From the NCBI GenBank assembly GCA_027314165.1, contig DAHVCH010000003.1, forward strand, positions 83,048-147,047: a DNA stretch of 64,000 nt, written 5' to 3'. The position numbers and the translations under genes were made by a program. The stretch's first letter is position 1; each line of letters opens with the position of its first letter. This DNA is from Thermoplasmata archaeon (GTDB lineage Archaea > Thermoplasmatota > Thermoplasmata > Lutacidiplasmatales > UBA184). This document shows, piece after piece, positions 1 through 8,042 of this stretch. Under the pieces are notes generated by a model. The model saw nothing but the letters and a program-made list of their open reading frames with translations. It did no database searches and was not told the origin of the DNA.

Positions 1-95
1 GTGTGGGCCACAGAGCACTGAGCGAGCGCGAACGGTCGGTCCTCATCGATCCCATGGGGTGTCCACCGAGTTGCGAGAGGAGAGCATGAGCGAGA

Positions 96-104
96 GCTAT
101 ATCC
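96..104 (+). promoter_or_regulatory. TATA box for the thioesterase gene
   Basis: GCTATATCC is centred near 100, which predicts transcription starting near 126. The ATG at 142 is preceded by a GGAG-rich Shine-Dalgarno-like stretch at about 130-139, so this mRNA would have a short leader. Confidence 0.5.
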
Positions 105-141
105 TCTTGCGGCCGGCGACGGGGGCTCGAGGAGAGGGAGC

Positions 142-624
142 ATGGCGACGGGTACTCCGACGGAGAGACCGGCCCGCTGGACCCACTCCGAGCCGTTCGA
201 GGTGGAGTTTCGCGACCTCGACCTTGCGGGCCACGTGAACAACTCGGTCGTGTTCACCTGGATGGAGACGATCCGTCTCCACCACTACATGAGCGTCTCC
301 GGGCTCGACGACCCGGCCCAGATCGACTTCATCCTAGCGGAGGCCACGGCAAGGTACCTGGTACCGGTACGGTACAAGCACCGGGTGGTGGGGGAGATCG
401 CACCCTCCAACGTCGGACGAACGAGCTGGGAGCTCGTGTACCGTTTCGTGGATGGTCCGACGGGAACCGTGCTGATGCGAGGCAGGTCCGTCCAGGTGGC
501 GTACGATTACAAGACGCTACAGAAGAAGCCCATCCCGGAGGAGCTCCGTGCACGGATGATGGCACAGTTGGTGTCCGCCGAGAGCGAGGGGTGGCCCGCC
601 CACGAGGGTCGACGGGGCGCGTGA
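142..624 (+). CDS. Acyl-CoA thioesterase, hotdog fold (4HBT/YbgC type)
   Basis: The 160-residue protein has the length and signature of single-hotdog thioesterases, which hydrolyse acyl-CoA thioesters in the cytoplasm. Residues about 22-37 carry the family motif (VEFRDLDLAGHVNNS), in which the Asp and His-Val-Asn-Asn match the catalytic loop of 4-hydroxybenzoyl-CoA-type thioesterases. A strand-rich second half (VPVRYKHRVVGEI) fits the rest of the fold. The ATG is preceded by a purine-rich ribosome site. The gene faces a convergent minus-strand gene across a pyrimidine tract. The substrate cannot be read from sequence. Confidence 0.85.
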   Translation: MATGTPTERPARWTHSEPFEVEFRDLDLAGHVNNSVVFTWMETIRLHHYMSVSGLDDPAQIDFILAEATARYLVPVRYKHRVVGEIAPSNVGRTSWELVYRFVDGPTGTVLMRGRSVQVAYDYKTLQKKPIPEELRARMMAQLVSAESEGWPAHEGRRGA

Positions 625-771
625 GAACGCTCCCTCCCCAGCCGTCTCCTTCCACTCTCTCCCCCCTATCCATCCCCCACCTCTCCTCTCCTTCCCCCCC
701 TCTTCCTCCTCTCCTCCGGTCCGGCCGGGTACGGTACGGGTCCCTCCCCGCTCCTTCCCCGGTCCTCTCCG
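625..771. other. Pyrimidine-rich spacer between convergent genes
   Basis: About 100 bases here are almost pure C and T on the plus strand, between two converging stop codons. No ORF with coding character is visible. Pyrimidine tracts can support archaeal transcription termination, but this one is C-rich rather than T-rich, so that role is only a guess. Confidence 0.4.
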
Positions 772-1056
772 CTACTCTCTTTCAGGGGTCAAGATGGGGG
801 GCCAGGAGAACTCGTGCAACTCTGGTTCTTCCCTACCCTCTTCCCGTGATTCGAAACGGAAGTACACTCCCATCGGGCGGAGCACTTGGTTCATCTTCTC
901 AAGGATCCCGTAGAGCTCCTCCGTGGTCTGCCAGTTGATCACGAAGTCGTGCTCCCCGAACACGAAGGAGAGCCCGACCTCTTTCTTGAGGACCTCCGCG
1001 ACCTTCATCGGCGAGGCCCCCGCCGCGGTGAAGTAGATGTCGACGTAGGTCCGCAT
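772..1056 (-). CDS. Small conserved protein, paralogue 1 of a tandem pair
   Basis: I do not recognise the family. The 94-residue product starts MRTYVDIYFTAAG and aligns along its length with the neighbour at 1255-1554: both have a TYVD start, GLSF, HD, WQT, an acidic helix, RF.S.EE and a WPP near the end. An upstream in-frame ATG would extend it, but the TATA box at 1092-1100 puts the transcription start near 1070, and the paralogue begins at the equivalent methionine, so I take the ATG at 1056. It looks like a compact soluble alpha/beta protein with no membrane segment. The function is unknown; the shared His-Asp and Trp suggest a binding site. Confidence 0.7.
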   Translation of the reverse strand: MRTYVDIYFTAAGASPMKVAEVLKKEVGLSFVFGEHDFVINWQTTEELYGILEKMNQVLRPMGVYFRFESREEGREEPELHEFSWPPILTPERE

Positions 1057-1091
1057 ACCTTCGCGCCCCCCACCCATGCATCTCTCCTCCA

Positions 1092-1100
1092 CCTATAAGC
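1092..1100 (-). promoter_or_regulatory. TATA box for paralogue 1
   Basis: On the minus strand this reads GCTTATAGG. It is centred about 40 bp upstream of the ATG at 1056, which predicts a leader of about 15 nt and argues against the longer ORF start at 1092. Confidence 0.5.
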
Positions 1101-1254
1101 GCCCTGGGTCAAGGCGCCAAGTTCCACTCGCAAGGGTGGGGGGTGGGGGTATGGATGCGTGGCGCGCCGCGAGGTCGTTACTCGGCGGGGGCGCTCCCCA
1201 TCCTCCCCGGAGTTCCAGTGGAACTGGGGGGGTGGGGGGGCCGGTCACCCGCGG

Positions 1255-1554
1255 TCAGCGGTCACGTCGTGAGATGGGCCGGGCAGGCACACCGAGCGGA
1301 GGCCATCCGACCATGTCCTCGGCATCCGAGGTCTCCTCTTCGCTCGAGATGAACCGGTAGATGACGTCGGTCCCCGCGAGCGCCGCGTGGACCTTCTCGA
1401 TCCACTCGGCGAACTCGTCGAAGGTCTGCCACCGGAAGCACACGTCGTGGGACCCCTTGATGAAGGAGAGCCCCGCCTCTTCCTTGAGACGCCGGGCGAT
1501 CTCCCCGGCGCTCGGGCCCGCCGAGGGGAAGAAGAGGTCAACGTAGGTGATCAT
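1255..1554 (-). CDS. Small conserved protein, paralogue 2 of a tandem pair
   Basis: This 99-residue product (start MITYVDLFFPSAG) is a diverged copy of the 772-1056 protein. They share the N-terminal strand, GLSF, an HD pair (SHDV here, EHDF there), WQT and an acidic C-terminal helix. The C-terminus adds a basic tail. Each copy has its own TATA box, so they are separate transcription units in the same orientation. Function unknown. Confidence 0.7.
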   Translation of the reverse strand: MITYVDLFFPSAGPSAGEIARRLKEEAGLSFIKGSHDVCFRWQTFDEFAEWIEKVHAALAGTDVIYRFISSEEETSDAEDMVGWPPLGVPARPISRRDR

Positions 1555-1578
1555 CGCCCGAAGTTACGAGGGCCGGCG

Positions 1579-1588
1579 GGATAAGCGT
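1579..1588 (-). promoter_or_regulatory. TATA box for paralogue 2
   Basis: Minus-strand CGCTTATCC is centred about 28 bp upstream of the ATG at 1554, the geometry of a leaderless or nearly leaderless archaeal mRNA. Confidence 0.4.
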
Positions 1589-1618
1589 ACCGCCCCACCC
1601 CTCTACGGCGGGGTACGC

Positions 1619-1955
1619 GGTCGCGAGACCCGCAGGGTGCTAGGCCACCAGGGTAGACGCCGTGAGGGTCCGGCCGTGAGTCTTGTCCAACTCCTCCACC
1701 CCGTTGCCCCATCGGCGTCGACGGGTCATGGTAGGGCTGCTCCCGTCAGGACCTGACCCGGTACCCATGATGGGTAACCGCTAGAGCCCTCCTCCGAGGG
1801 CTCGTCGCAGTGCCCGCGACCTGATGGAACAGAGCTTCGACGAAGTTGAACAAGCGACCGAATCCGCCCGACGCCGTCCCTAGCTGTCACCCCCACTGAA
1901 GACGATTTTGGTGTACAAGGGGACGCCTAACCCCCCGGTCCAGCCTAGCGGTAGA
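1619..1955 (-). ncRNA. ffs: Archaeal SRP RNA (7S RNA)
   Basis: This is the RNA scaffold of the signal recognition particle, binding SRP54 and SRP19 to target proteins to the membrane. On the minus strand, domain IV (helix 8) lies at about 1735-1758: GGTCAGGTCC, a TGAC tetraloop, then GGGAGCAGCC, matching the universal SRP54 site, with a URRC-type loop instead of the usual GNAR. Near the 5' end (about 1895-1945) sit the conserved CTAGGC, the GGGGGG run and the GCGTCCCCTTGTA and AAATCGTC blocks of the archaeal Alu domain. The terminal helix can form between ACCGC near 1950 and GCGGGT near 1628. End positions are estimates; a longer helix would reach 1961. Confidence 0.88.
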
Positions 1956-1970
1956 GCGACCGGTTCTGTC

Positions 1971-1980
1971 GTATATATAC
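1971..1980. promoter_or_regulatory. Strong TATA box of the SRP RNA gene
   Basis: GTATATATAC is a perfect palindrome and the strongest TATA element in the window. It is centred about 26 bp upstream of the likely 5' end of the minus-strand SRP RNA (about 1950), as expected for a highly transcribed stable RNA. Confidence 0.75.
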
Positions 1981-2004
1981 AAAACCCGGGCCGCGAACGA
2001 GGCC

Positions 2005-2421
2005 TCAGGGCTCCCGTCCGGGCCTCGACTCCCGTCGCTCGCGCTGCTCCCGTTCCATTCGTGTCATCGCGGTGTCCGGCGGGGCTCTGGGGGATGGGTG
2101 CTCCGGGTGCGGGCCCTCCTCGCGGGGGTGGTGCCGCCAGAGGCCGACGATCCCGAGCACGAGCAGGATCAGGGCCACCGAGAGCACGACCACGCCATCG
2201 GGCGCGTAGGGGCAGTTCCCCGAGGGTAGGCAGGTGCCGTTCGTGCCGAGGCACGGGTTGGTGGAGCTGGTGGGGGTGCAGGCGGTGAGGAGGATGCTGC
2301 CGACGACCAGACTGATGAGCGCCACGACCACCAGCGGGACGGCGACCGCGTGCAGCCGGGGGAACGGGGGCCCGTCGGCCACCGGCTCCATCCCCTCCTC
2401 CTCCCGCGGCGGGTCGGACAC
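2005..2421 (-). CDS. Small membrane protein, two TM segments
   Basis: The 138-residue product has a short charged N-terminus, a first membrane helix at about residues 27-47, a roughly 25-residue loop with four cysteines (CTPT, NPCL, GTCL, GNCP), a second helix at about 76-93, and a long charged C-terminal tail rich in Arg and Glu. The loop cysteines may form disulfides outside the cell. It follows the methyltransferase gene (2431-3321) on the same strand with a 9-bp gap, so they are probably co-transcribed. No family was recognised. Confidence 0.6.
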   Translation of the reverse strand: MSDPPREEEGMEPVADGPPFPRLHAVAVPLVVVALISLVVGSILLTACTPTSSTNPCLGTNGTCLPSGNCPYAPDGVVVLSVALILLVLGIVGLWRHHPREEGPHPEHPSPRAPPDTAMTRMEREQRERRESRPGREP

Positions 2422-2430
2422 GGTTCGAGG

Positions 2431-3321
2431 TCACGACCCCCGGCGGAGGAGGCGATGCGCCCGGACGAGGACGTGCTGCCACGGGTCCCCCGCGGCCGGC
2501 ATAGGGTCGACCTGGGTGCGGTCCCACGAGCGACCTTCGGCCAGGACCTCCCACGTCTCGACCTGGAAGCCGGAACGCGCGAGCGCCTGCCTCAGCCGGG
2601 TCTCGGTGAGCAGCTCGTCCATTCCCCGGAGGGAAGCCTGCCGCAACGTGAGGGTTCCGGTCCGGGTCAGGAGCGTCGCGAAGATCAACGGGGCCCCCGG
2701 ACGGAGGGCCCGGGCGGCCTCCCGAAGAAGCTTGCGGCCCGAGGGGAGGATCGACGGACCGTAGAACGAGATGGCCCCGGCGACCCCCGCGTCCCGGACC
2801 GGCCACCGCCCCCCGTCCATCTCGATGAGCGAGACGTTGGTGTAGTGCCGCTCGCGGCGGAGCGCGGCCTGCGTGGCGTAGAGCCGGGAGACCTCCGGGT
2901 CCGTGCCGAGCAGGAGCTGGTGGGCCCCGCTCTTCGCGGCCAGAGGCCGCAGCACGTGCCCGCGACAGGTGGCGAGGTCGACCAGGAGGCCGCTGACCTC
3001 GAGCGCGCCGTCCACCAGCGCCCGCTCGGCCGCGTCGTAGGCTCGGGGCACCTCCGGAGGGAGCCCCCCCAGGTAGTCGGCCCAGCGGCGTTCGTCCGGC
3101 GGCTGCTCCAGGAGCCCGGGGTCCGGCCGCCACTCGAGGCCCTCCTCCCGCGTGGAGGCGAAGAGCCCGACCCCCTCCTGGACGGTGAAGAGCTGCTTGC
3201 ACTTTCGGCAGCGGAGCTCGGCCATCCGGGCACGGCCCCCCACCTTCTCCGTGGGGAAGTCCCGGTCGAGCGGGGCCCGGCAGCTGGGGCAGACGAGCAG
3301 GCGCAGCACCCGTTGCAGCAC
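2431..3321 (-). CDS. SAM-dependent methyltransferase with N-terminal zinc ribbon
   Basis: The 296-residue protein begins with a Trm112-like zinc ribbon (CPSC near residue 11 and CRKC near 38). A class I methyltransferase domain follows: the SAM-binding loop reads VDLATCRGHVL near residues 113-123, then LLLGTDPE closes strand 2, and a late FATLL strand precedes the C-terminal helices. The Gly-rich loop is less canonical than usual (ATCRG for GCGxG). Zinc-ribbon plus methyltransferase occurs in RlmA-like and archaeal UbiE-like families; the substrate cannot be assigned. It is transcribed with the small membrane protein downstream. Confidence 0.75.
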   Translation of the reverse strand: MLQRVLRLLVCPSCRAPLDRDFPTEKVGGRARMAELRCRKCKQLFTVQEGVGLFASTREEGLEWRPDPGLLEQPPDERRWADYLGGLPPEVPRAYDAAERALVDGALEVSGLLVDLATCRGHVLRPLAAKSGAHQLLLGTDPEVSRLYATQAALRRERHYTNVSLIEMDGGRWPVRDAGVAGAISFYGPSILPSGRKLLREAARALRPGAPLIFATLLTRTGTLTLRQASLRGMDELLTETRLRQALARSGFQVETWEVLAEGRSWDRTQVDPMPAAGDPWQHVLVRAHRLLRRGS

Positions 3322-3373
3322 GGAAGGTCTAGCTGGGCGCTCGGTATCCCTCTTTGGGGCGAGCGGCCCCCGC

Positions 3374-5962
3374 CTACCGGATGTGGTCGAGCGAGAACGA
3401 ACCGATGTTGAACACCTTCTTCGTGAAGGTGTAGGCGATCCACGCGCGGCTCGCGACGTCGCCGAGCCCCTTGACGGAGAGGTAGGTCTTGAGCTGGTCC
3501 ACCTTCAGGTTGACCGAGCCGTCCATCATGTGCTCCAGCACCTGGATGTCGTTGTCGCTGTGCATCCCGGTGTCGACGAGGTAGTAGGCGACGCACTTGT
3601 CGCGCTTGCGCCTCCCGACGAACGGCTGGAGGAAGCGGAAGGAGGACTGCACGTCGTCCAGGTAGGCGGTGACCGTGCTCACCGTCTCGAAGATGAGCCG
3701 GTAGTAGTCGGCCTTCCCCCGGAACTCGGTCGCGATCACGTCCACGGCCTTCGCCAGGCTCTCCAGGAAGTTCTTGTCCTCCGTCGAGAGCATGGTCACG
3801 AGCGGGTCCGCGGTGGTGATCCCGAGGCTCATCGAGTAGAGGTCGACGTAGCGCACGAGCCCCTTCTTCTCGTACTCCATGTAGGAGGGGAGCACCGTGG
3901 TCATCTCCTCCCGGAGCGTGGTCGTCGCCTTGTCGGAGAGGATCCAGAGGATCGGGACGCCCTTCTTCAGCCCCTCCGCCGCCATCAGGCGGGCGATGAC
4001 GTCCTTCCCCGTGTGCGACGGGGCGTTCACCAGGACGCTCGTGCCGAGCGGCACACCTCCTAGGAGGAGGTCGTCCAGGCGGTTCACGCCGGTCTTCACC
4101 TTGTTCTGCTCGACCTCGGCCTTCATGTCCTCCCGGGCGCGCTCGATCTGCTCGTCGGAGACGTCGCGCTCCTTCCGCTCGAGCTCCTCGAGCTTCTGGT
4201 TGAGGTAGGTCTCCCGGGAACGGAGCTCGTCCTCCTTCTTCTGGATCTCCGCCTGGATGTCCTCCAGGCGCTTGAGCTTCCCCATCGCCTCGGGGCTCTG
4301 CCCCTCCCTCTTCGCGGTCTCCATCTCGCGGAGCTGCTTGGTCAGGGTCTGCTCCTTCAGCCGGAGCTCCTCCTCCCAGCGGATCATCTCCTGCTCCTTG
4401 TAGGCGAGCGGAGCGCGCTTCTTCTCGAACTCGTCGGCCTTGACCATCAGCTCGTCGATCTTCGTCTTGAACTCGGTCTCGCGGGAGATGAGGGACCTCT
4501 CCCGGGCCTCGACGGTCTCGAGCTTCGCCTTCAGCTCCGAGTTCAGGTTCTTCGAGTCGAGCTTCGTGAGCTGCGCGTGGCGCTCGGCGAGCTCCTGGGC
4601 GCCCTTGAGCTTCTGGACCTCCTCCTCCGACTTGATGACCTTGCGCTTGAGCTCCGCCTCCCTCTCGGCGTACTCCCGGTCCTTCTTCTCGATCTCCTCC
4701 TGGAAGCGCGACGTGAGCTCGTGCTGCGCTCCGGTGGAGGTCCCGACGGCGGTCTTCGCCCGCTCGATGTCCTCCTCCAGGCTCTTGATCCTGAGGTCGC
4801 GCTCGGCCAGGACGCGCTGCGTGTCGACGGAGGAGCCGGAGGCGCGCGCGCTCTCCACCTGCCGGCGGAGCTCGAGGATCTCGGCCTCCTTGGAGGCGAC
4901 CGCCTCCTCCCGGGCCCGGGCCTCCCGGTTGCGAACGTACTTGATGACCGCGACGGAGCCCTTCTTCACGTGCTCGAGCTCCTCCTCGAGCTCCCGGCGC
5001 CGTCCGCGCTCCTCGTGCAGTTGACGGGTCAGGTCCTGGGCCTCCCGCAGGAGCTGGGCCGGGTCGAAGTTCTCCGCCTTCGCCTTGTCGAGCAGCTCGG
5101 TCAGCCAGCGTAGGACGGTCTCCTCCCGTGCCCGGATGTCGGCCTCCGAGGGCCCTACGGCCGCGGGAGCTCCGGCGACCCCTCCCGGGGCGTTCCGCCC
5201 CCGAAGGGGCGGGGTGCGCCCGGGGCGCGGGGCCCCCGCCGGCTCCGCGGAGGGTGGCGGAGGGGGGGCCGTCCCGGACGTGGAGGGGGAGGGGGTCAGG
5301 GCGGAGGGGGGGACTGAAAGGTCCGGAGAGCTCGCGCCGACCGTCGCGCCGGCACCCGCAAGCTCCGCGCCCGCGGGCGAGGTGGATGCGGAGGTGGATG
5401 GGGTGGCGGGGTCCCCGCCGGCCGCCCCAGCGGACGGAGGTTCAGGAGCCGCGGGAGCGGTCGGAGCCCCGTCGGGGGACGCGACGTCCGAGGGCGTCGC
5501 GGCGGCCTCGGCCCCCTTCTTGGCGGAGCCGTCCTTGATCCAGGCCTCCATGACGCTGTCGTCGCCGGCGACCCAGCGCTTCAGCAGGTCTGCGGAGGGG
5601 GCGTTCTTCGCGACCAGCCCCTTCGGGCGCTGACGCGTTCGGGCCCGGTCGACCCCCTTCTGCTTGCGGTCCTGCAGCCACTTCTCCAATAGCGCGTCGG
5701 AGGGGGCCTCTGCCGTGTCCGAGGCCGTCGGCGTCCCCTCGCGGAGCCGGTGGATGTCGTCGTTGGAAAGGTCGAGCTCGTGAAGGCGGTCGTCCGGGGC
5801 GAGACGGACCTCGCTGGGGTCCGCGAAACCGGCCCCGGCCAAGCGGGAAGCTTGCTCGTGGGTGACCCTGAGAACGGTCTCGAACCGGTCGATCAGGGCT
5901 TCCCGGGCGAGGGGGTCCTTCCCTTGCGTGGGAAGCGTCGAACGTGGGGACGCTTCCGCCAT
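3374..5962 (-). CDS. Long coiled-coil protein with C-terminal KaiC/RecA-like ATPase domain
   Basis: The 862-residue product has three parts. Residues about 20-75 look like a helix-hairpin-helix module, followed by repeated short LL..W segments (ALLEKWL, DLLKRWV, VMEAWI). A Pro/Ala/Ser-rich linker (about 155-280) leads into a long heptad coiled coil (about 290-620). The last 240 residues are a RecA-superfamily domain of KaiC type: GVPLGTSVLV, a P-loop reading APSHTGKD, an EGLKKGVPILWILSDK strand-helix, and YYLVDTGMHSD near the end. The P-loop keeps GK but has Asp where Ser or Thr usually binds magnesium, so ATP turnover may be weak or absent. A TATA box lies just upstream. A scaffold or chromosome-associated role is possible but inferred. 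Confidence 0.75.
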   Translation of the reverse strand: MAEASPRSTLPTQGKDPLAREALIDRFETVLRVTHEQASRLAGAGFADPSEVRLAPDDRLHELDLSNDDIHRLREGTPTASDTAEAPSDALLEKWLQDRKQKGVDRARTRQRPKGLVAKNAPSADLLKRWVAGDDSVMEAWIKDGSAKKGAEAAATPSDVASPDGAPTAPAAPEPPSAGAAGGDPATPSTSASTSPAGAELAGAGATVGASSPDLSVPPSALTPSPSTSGTAPPPPPSAEPAGAPRPGRTPPLRGRNAPGGVAGAPAAVGPSEADIRAREETVLRWLTELLDKAKAENFDPAQLLREAQDLTRQLHEERGRRRELEEELEHVKKGSVAVIKYVRNREARAREEAVASKEAEILELRRQVESARASGSSVDTQRVLAERDLRIKSLEEDIERAKTAVGTSTGAQHELTSRFQEEIEKKDREYAEREAELKRKVIKSEEEVQKLKGAQELAERHAQLTKLDSKNLNSELKAKLETVEARERSLISRETEFKTKIDELMVKADEFEKKRAPLAYKEQEMIRWEEELRLKEQTLTKQLREMETAKREGQSPEAMGKLKRLEDIQAEIQKKEDELRSRETYLNQKLEELERKERDVSDEQIERAREDMKAEVEQNKVKTGVNRLDDLLLGGVPLGTSVLVNAPSHTGKDVIARLMAAEGLKKGVPILWILSDKATTTLREEMTTVLPSYMEYEKKGLVRYVDLYSMSLGITTADPLVTMLSTEDKNFLESLAKAVDVIATEFRGKADYYRLIFETVSTVTAYLDDVQSSFRFLQPFVGRRKRDKCVAYYLVDTGMHSDNDIQVLEHMMDGSVNLKVDQLKTYLSVKGLGDVASRAWIAYTFTKKVFNIGSFSLDHIR

Positions 5963-5989
5963 GGCGTGCCCTTACCATAGCGGCCGACT

Positions 5990-6000
5990 GGATATTTATA
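5990..6000 (-). promoter_or_regulatory. TATA box for the coiled-coil ATPase gene
   Basis: The minus strand reads TATAAATATCC, about 33 bp upstream of the ATG at 5962. This predicts a leader of only a few bases. Confidence 0.65.
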
Positions 6001-6024
6001 CTGGCCGAACGCCACGAGAGGCGT

Positions 6025-6675
6025 TCAGGACTCCCGGGCCATGGATCGGTGCTCCGAAGCCCCGTCGGACCCCCCCTGCCTCCCCTGTCCCCCCTGACCC
6101 CCCTGGTCCCTGCGCCCGCGGAACTCCTCTCCCAGGCGGCGCTCCCACTCCACGATGTAGCGCCGCTCTCCCGCCTCCCGCCGACGCAGGGATTCCTGCG
6201 CCAGGAGCTCCGCCCGGGCGGCCCACCCCGCCCACTCCCGGGCCAGCCCCCGCGGAAGTCGGAGGTAGGCGGGGGGATGCGGGAAGCGGCTCCCGACCCG
6301 GGCGAGCGCGTAGAGGTCGCACGACCGCTCCCCCCCGGGGATGGTCCCATGGGGGGGCTGGAGCAGGTGGACGAACTCGTGGGCGAGCGTCGCGTGAAGC
6401 GCGAGGGGGGTGCGGGTGTGTGGCCGGACGGCCACCCGGGGGGGCCGCTCCAGCGGGAAGGTGAGCCCGCGGTAGCGAGAGGCGCTGGAGAGCAGGTCCA
6501 GCCGGACCTCCCGTCCCGCGAGCTCGGGGAAGGCCTCTCCGACGCGACGGGCGGCGGTCAGGAGCCGGTCCAGGTGGGGGGAGCGCTCCAGCCGACGCGT
6601 GGGCCGGAAGCGGGGCAGCTCCGCGATACCGGGGTGGTCGGGAGGCAGGAGGGGGGCGGCGGGCGAGGCGCTCAC
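6025..6675 (-). CDS. Putative HEXXH metallopeptidase
   Basis: The 216-residue protein contains LAHEFVHLLQ near residues 108-117, a zinc-binding HEXXH helix, followed about 20 residues later by ERSCDLYALA, whose acidic residues could give the third ligand. The C-terminal 50 residues are charged and Gly-rich. There is no signal peptide. Its ATG overlaps the stop of the upstream DUF835 membrane protein by four bases (ATGA), so the two are translationally coupled. The family is not one I can name; a SprT-like or gluzincin-like fold is possible. Confidence 0.6.
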   Translation of the reverse strand: MSASPAAPLLPPDHPGIAELPRFRPTRRLERSPHLDRLLTAARRVGEAFPELAGREVRLDLLSSASRYRGLTFPLERPPRVAVRPHTRTPLALHATLAHEFVHLLQPPHGTIPGGERSCDLYALARVGSRFPHPPAYLRLPRGLAREWAGWAARAELLAQESLRRREAGERRYIVEWERRLGEEFRGRRDQGGQGGQGRQGGSDGASEHRSMARES

Positions 6676-8027
6676 ACGACCTTGCGCATGCGCTCTTCGA
6701 GCTGGAGCCGCTGGTCCGGGGTGAAGACCCCCGGGTTGAAGCCGAGGATGAAGGTCCCCTTCTGGTCGCGGGCATGGTCCTGGATGGCCAGGACCAGGCG
6801 GCGCAGCATGTCGAACCCGCCGTGGGTCACGAAGTAGTTCGGGTCGGTCAGGATGACGACCCCTCCGGCGTGGCCCCGGAAGTGCTGGTCGGCCAGGTCG
6901 GCGATCCGGTCGCTCTCCGACGGGGAGATGGTGCGCTCCCCCTCCGACCGGCTCACGATGAAGACCTGCGACGGCTCGAGGTGGTACTTCTCCTTCAGGA
7001 CCTCCGGGTCCTCGCGCGTGAACACGAGCGCCTCCGCCGGTTCGAACCCGAGCCCCTTCATCACCCTCCAGGGGCGGAGCGGGTCGGGGTCGGCCACGGA
7101 GAGCGACTGGCCGGCGACCTTCGTCTTGTTCACCGCCACCCGCTTCTTGGCAGGGGCCCCCGCGGCCGCTGCAACGCCTGCGCCGGCGGCCAGGGCCGCG
7201 GCCCCGGCGCCCGCTTCCGCGGCGGTGGAGGTGGAGGTGGCGCCGTTGCCGCCGCCGCCGTTACCCGCCGTCGCTCCGGGGCCCGTGTAGGCCATGTCCG
7301 GCCCCCGCGGGCGTGCCGGTCGCGGGGAAGGAGGAGAGTTGCTCGAGGGGGGACCGGGGACGATGGTGGAGGCCCGCGGCAGCGGAGCGTGGCAACGGGG
7401 ACAGTAGTCCTCCTCGGTCGGGATGTCGGCGAGACCGCAGCCGGGACAGAGCAGACCGGCCGACGGGAGGTGCGGGGGGAGCGCGAACGGGTGGTGGCGC
7501 CAGTGGAAGTAGTGGAGGCGCCGCCCGTGGCCGCGCGGGGCCCCGCGCTCGGGGAGCACCATGCCCCCGATGGCCAAGAGGATCCCCACGACGGCGAGGA
7601 TCTCCCAGAGCAGCCCGAACTCGGGCATCTCGTTCCAGGTGACCGTGACGCTGAGGGCGACGGAGGAGTTCGTCACGATGAGCAGGCTCTCCGTCGTGGA
7701 GACCCAGATCGTGAGCGCGCCCTGGCTCCCGTTCCCGAGCGCGGAGGGGCCGTAGACCGCGATCGGCTCCGTCACCGCCGTCCGGGGCTTCACGTCGGAG
7801 CAGTTCGATTGCGCGCACGGGAGCACCTGGACCCACGTGCTGCCGGTCCCTCCGGTCCACTGGAGGCTGATCGGGGTCTGCTCGGAGTACGGGAAGGCGG
7901 GCGGGTGGACGATGAGCGGGTAGTTCTGGCTCACCGTGCCCGTGGGGGCGTTCGGGAGCGGCGCGAAGGCGAAGACGATCATCAGCACCAGCAGCACCAC
8001 GCCGGGGAAGAGCAGACCCTCACGCAT
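6672..8027 (-). CDS. Membrane protein with zinc ribbon and C-terminal DUF835 domain
   Basis: In the 451-residue product, residues 5-25 form a membrane anchor, an extracellular domain of about 120 residues with N-glycosylation-type sites (NCS, NGS, NSS) follows, and a second membrane helix lies near 148-165. The cytoplasmic side has a zinc ribbon (CPGCG, then CPRCH), a low-complexity Ala/Gly/Ser linker, and a DUF835 domain at about 320-450: a VFIVSRSEGERTISPSE segment, VVILTDPNYFVTHGGF, and a closing FNPGVFTPDQRLQLEERM. DUF835 is an archaeal domain of unknown function often attached to sensors. An outside-to-inside signalling role is inferred. It is coupled to the HEXXH gene and follows the zinc-ribbon membrane gene at 8043. 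Confidence 0.75.
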   Translation of the reverse strand: MREGLLFPGVVLLVLMIVFAFAPLPNAPTGTVSQNYPLIVHPPAFPYSEQTPISLQWTGGTGSTWVQVLPCAQSNCSDVKPRTAVTEPIAVYGPSALGNGSQGALTIWVSTTESLLIVTNSSVALSVTVTWNEMPEFGLLWEILAVVGILLAIGGMVLPERGAPRGHGRRLHYFHWRHHPFALPPHLPSAGLLCPGCGLADIPTEEDYCPRCHAPLPRASTIVPGPPSSNSPPSPRPARPRGPDMAYTGPGATAGNGGGGNGATSTSTAAEAGAGAAALAAGAGVAAAAGAPAKKRVAVNKTKVAGQSLSVADPDPLRPWRVMKGLGFEPAEALVFTREDPEVLKEKYHLEPSQVFIVSRSEGERTISPSESDRIADLADQHFRGHAGGVVILTDPNYFVTHGGFDMLRRLVLAIQDHARDQKGTFILGFNPGVFTPDQRLQLEERMRKVV

Positions 8028-8042
8028 CGTTCCCTCCCTCCT

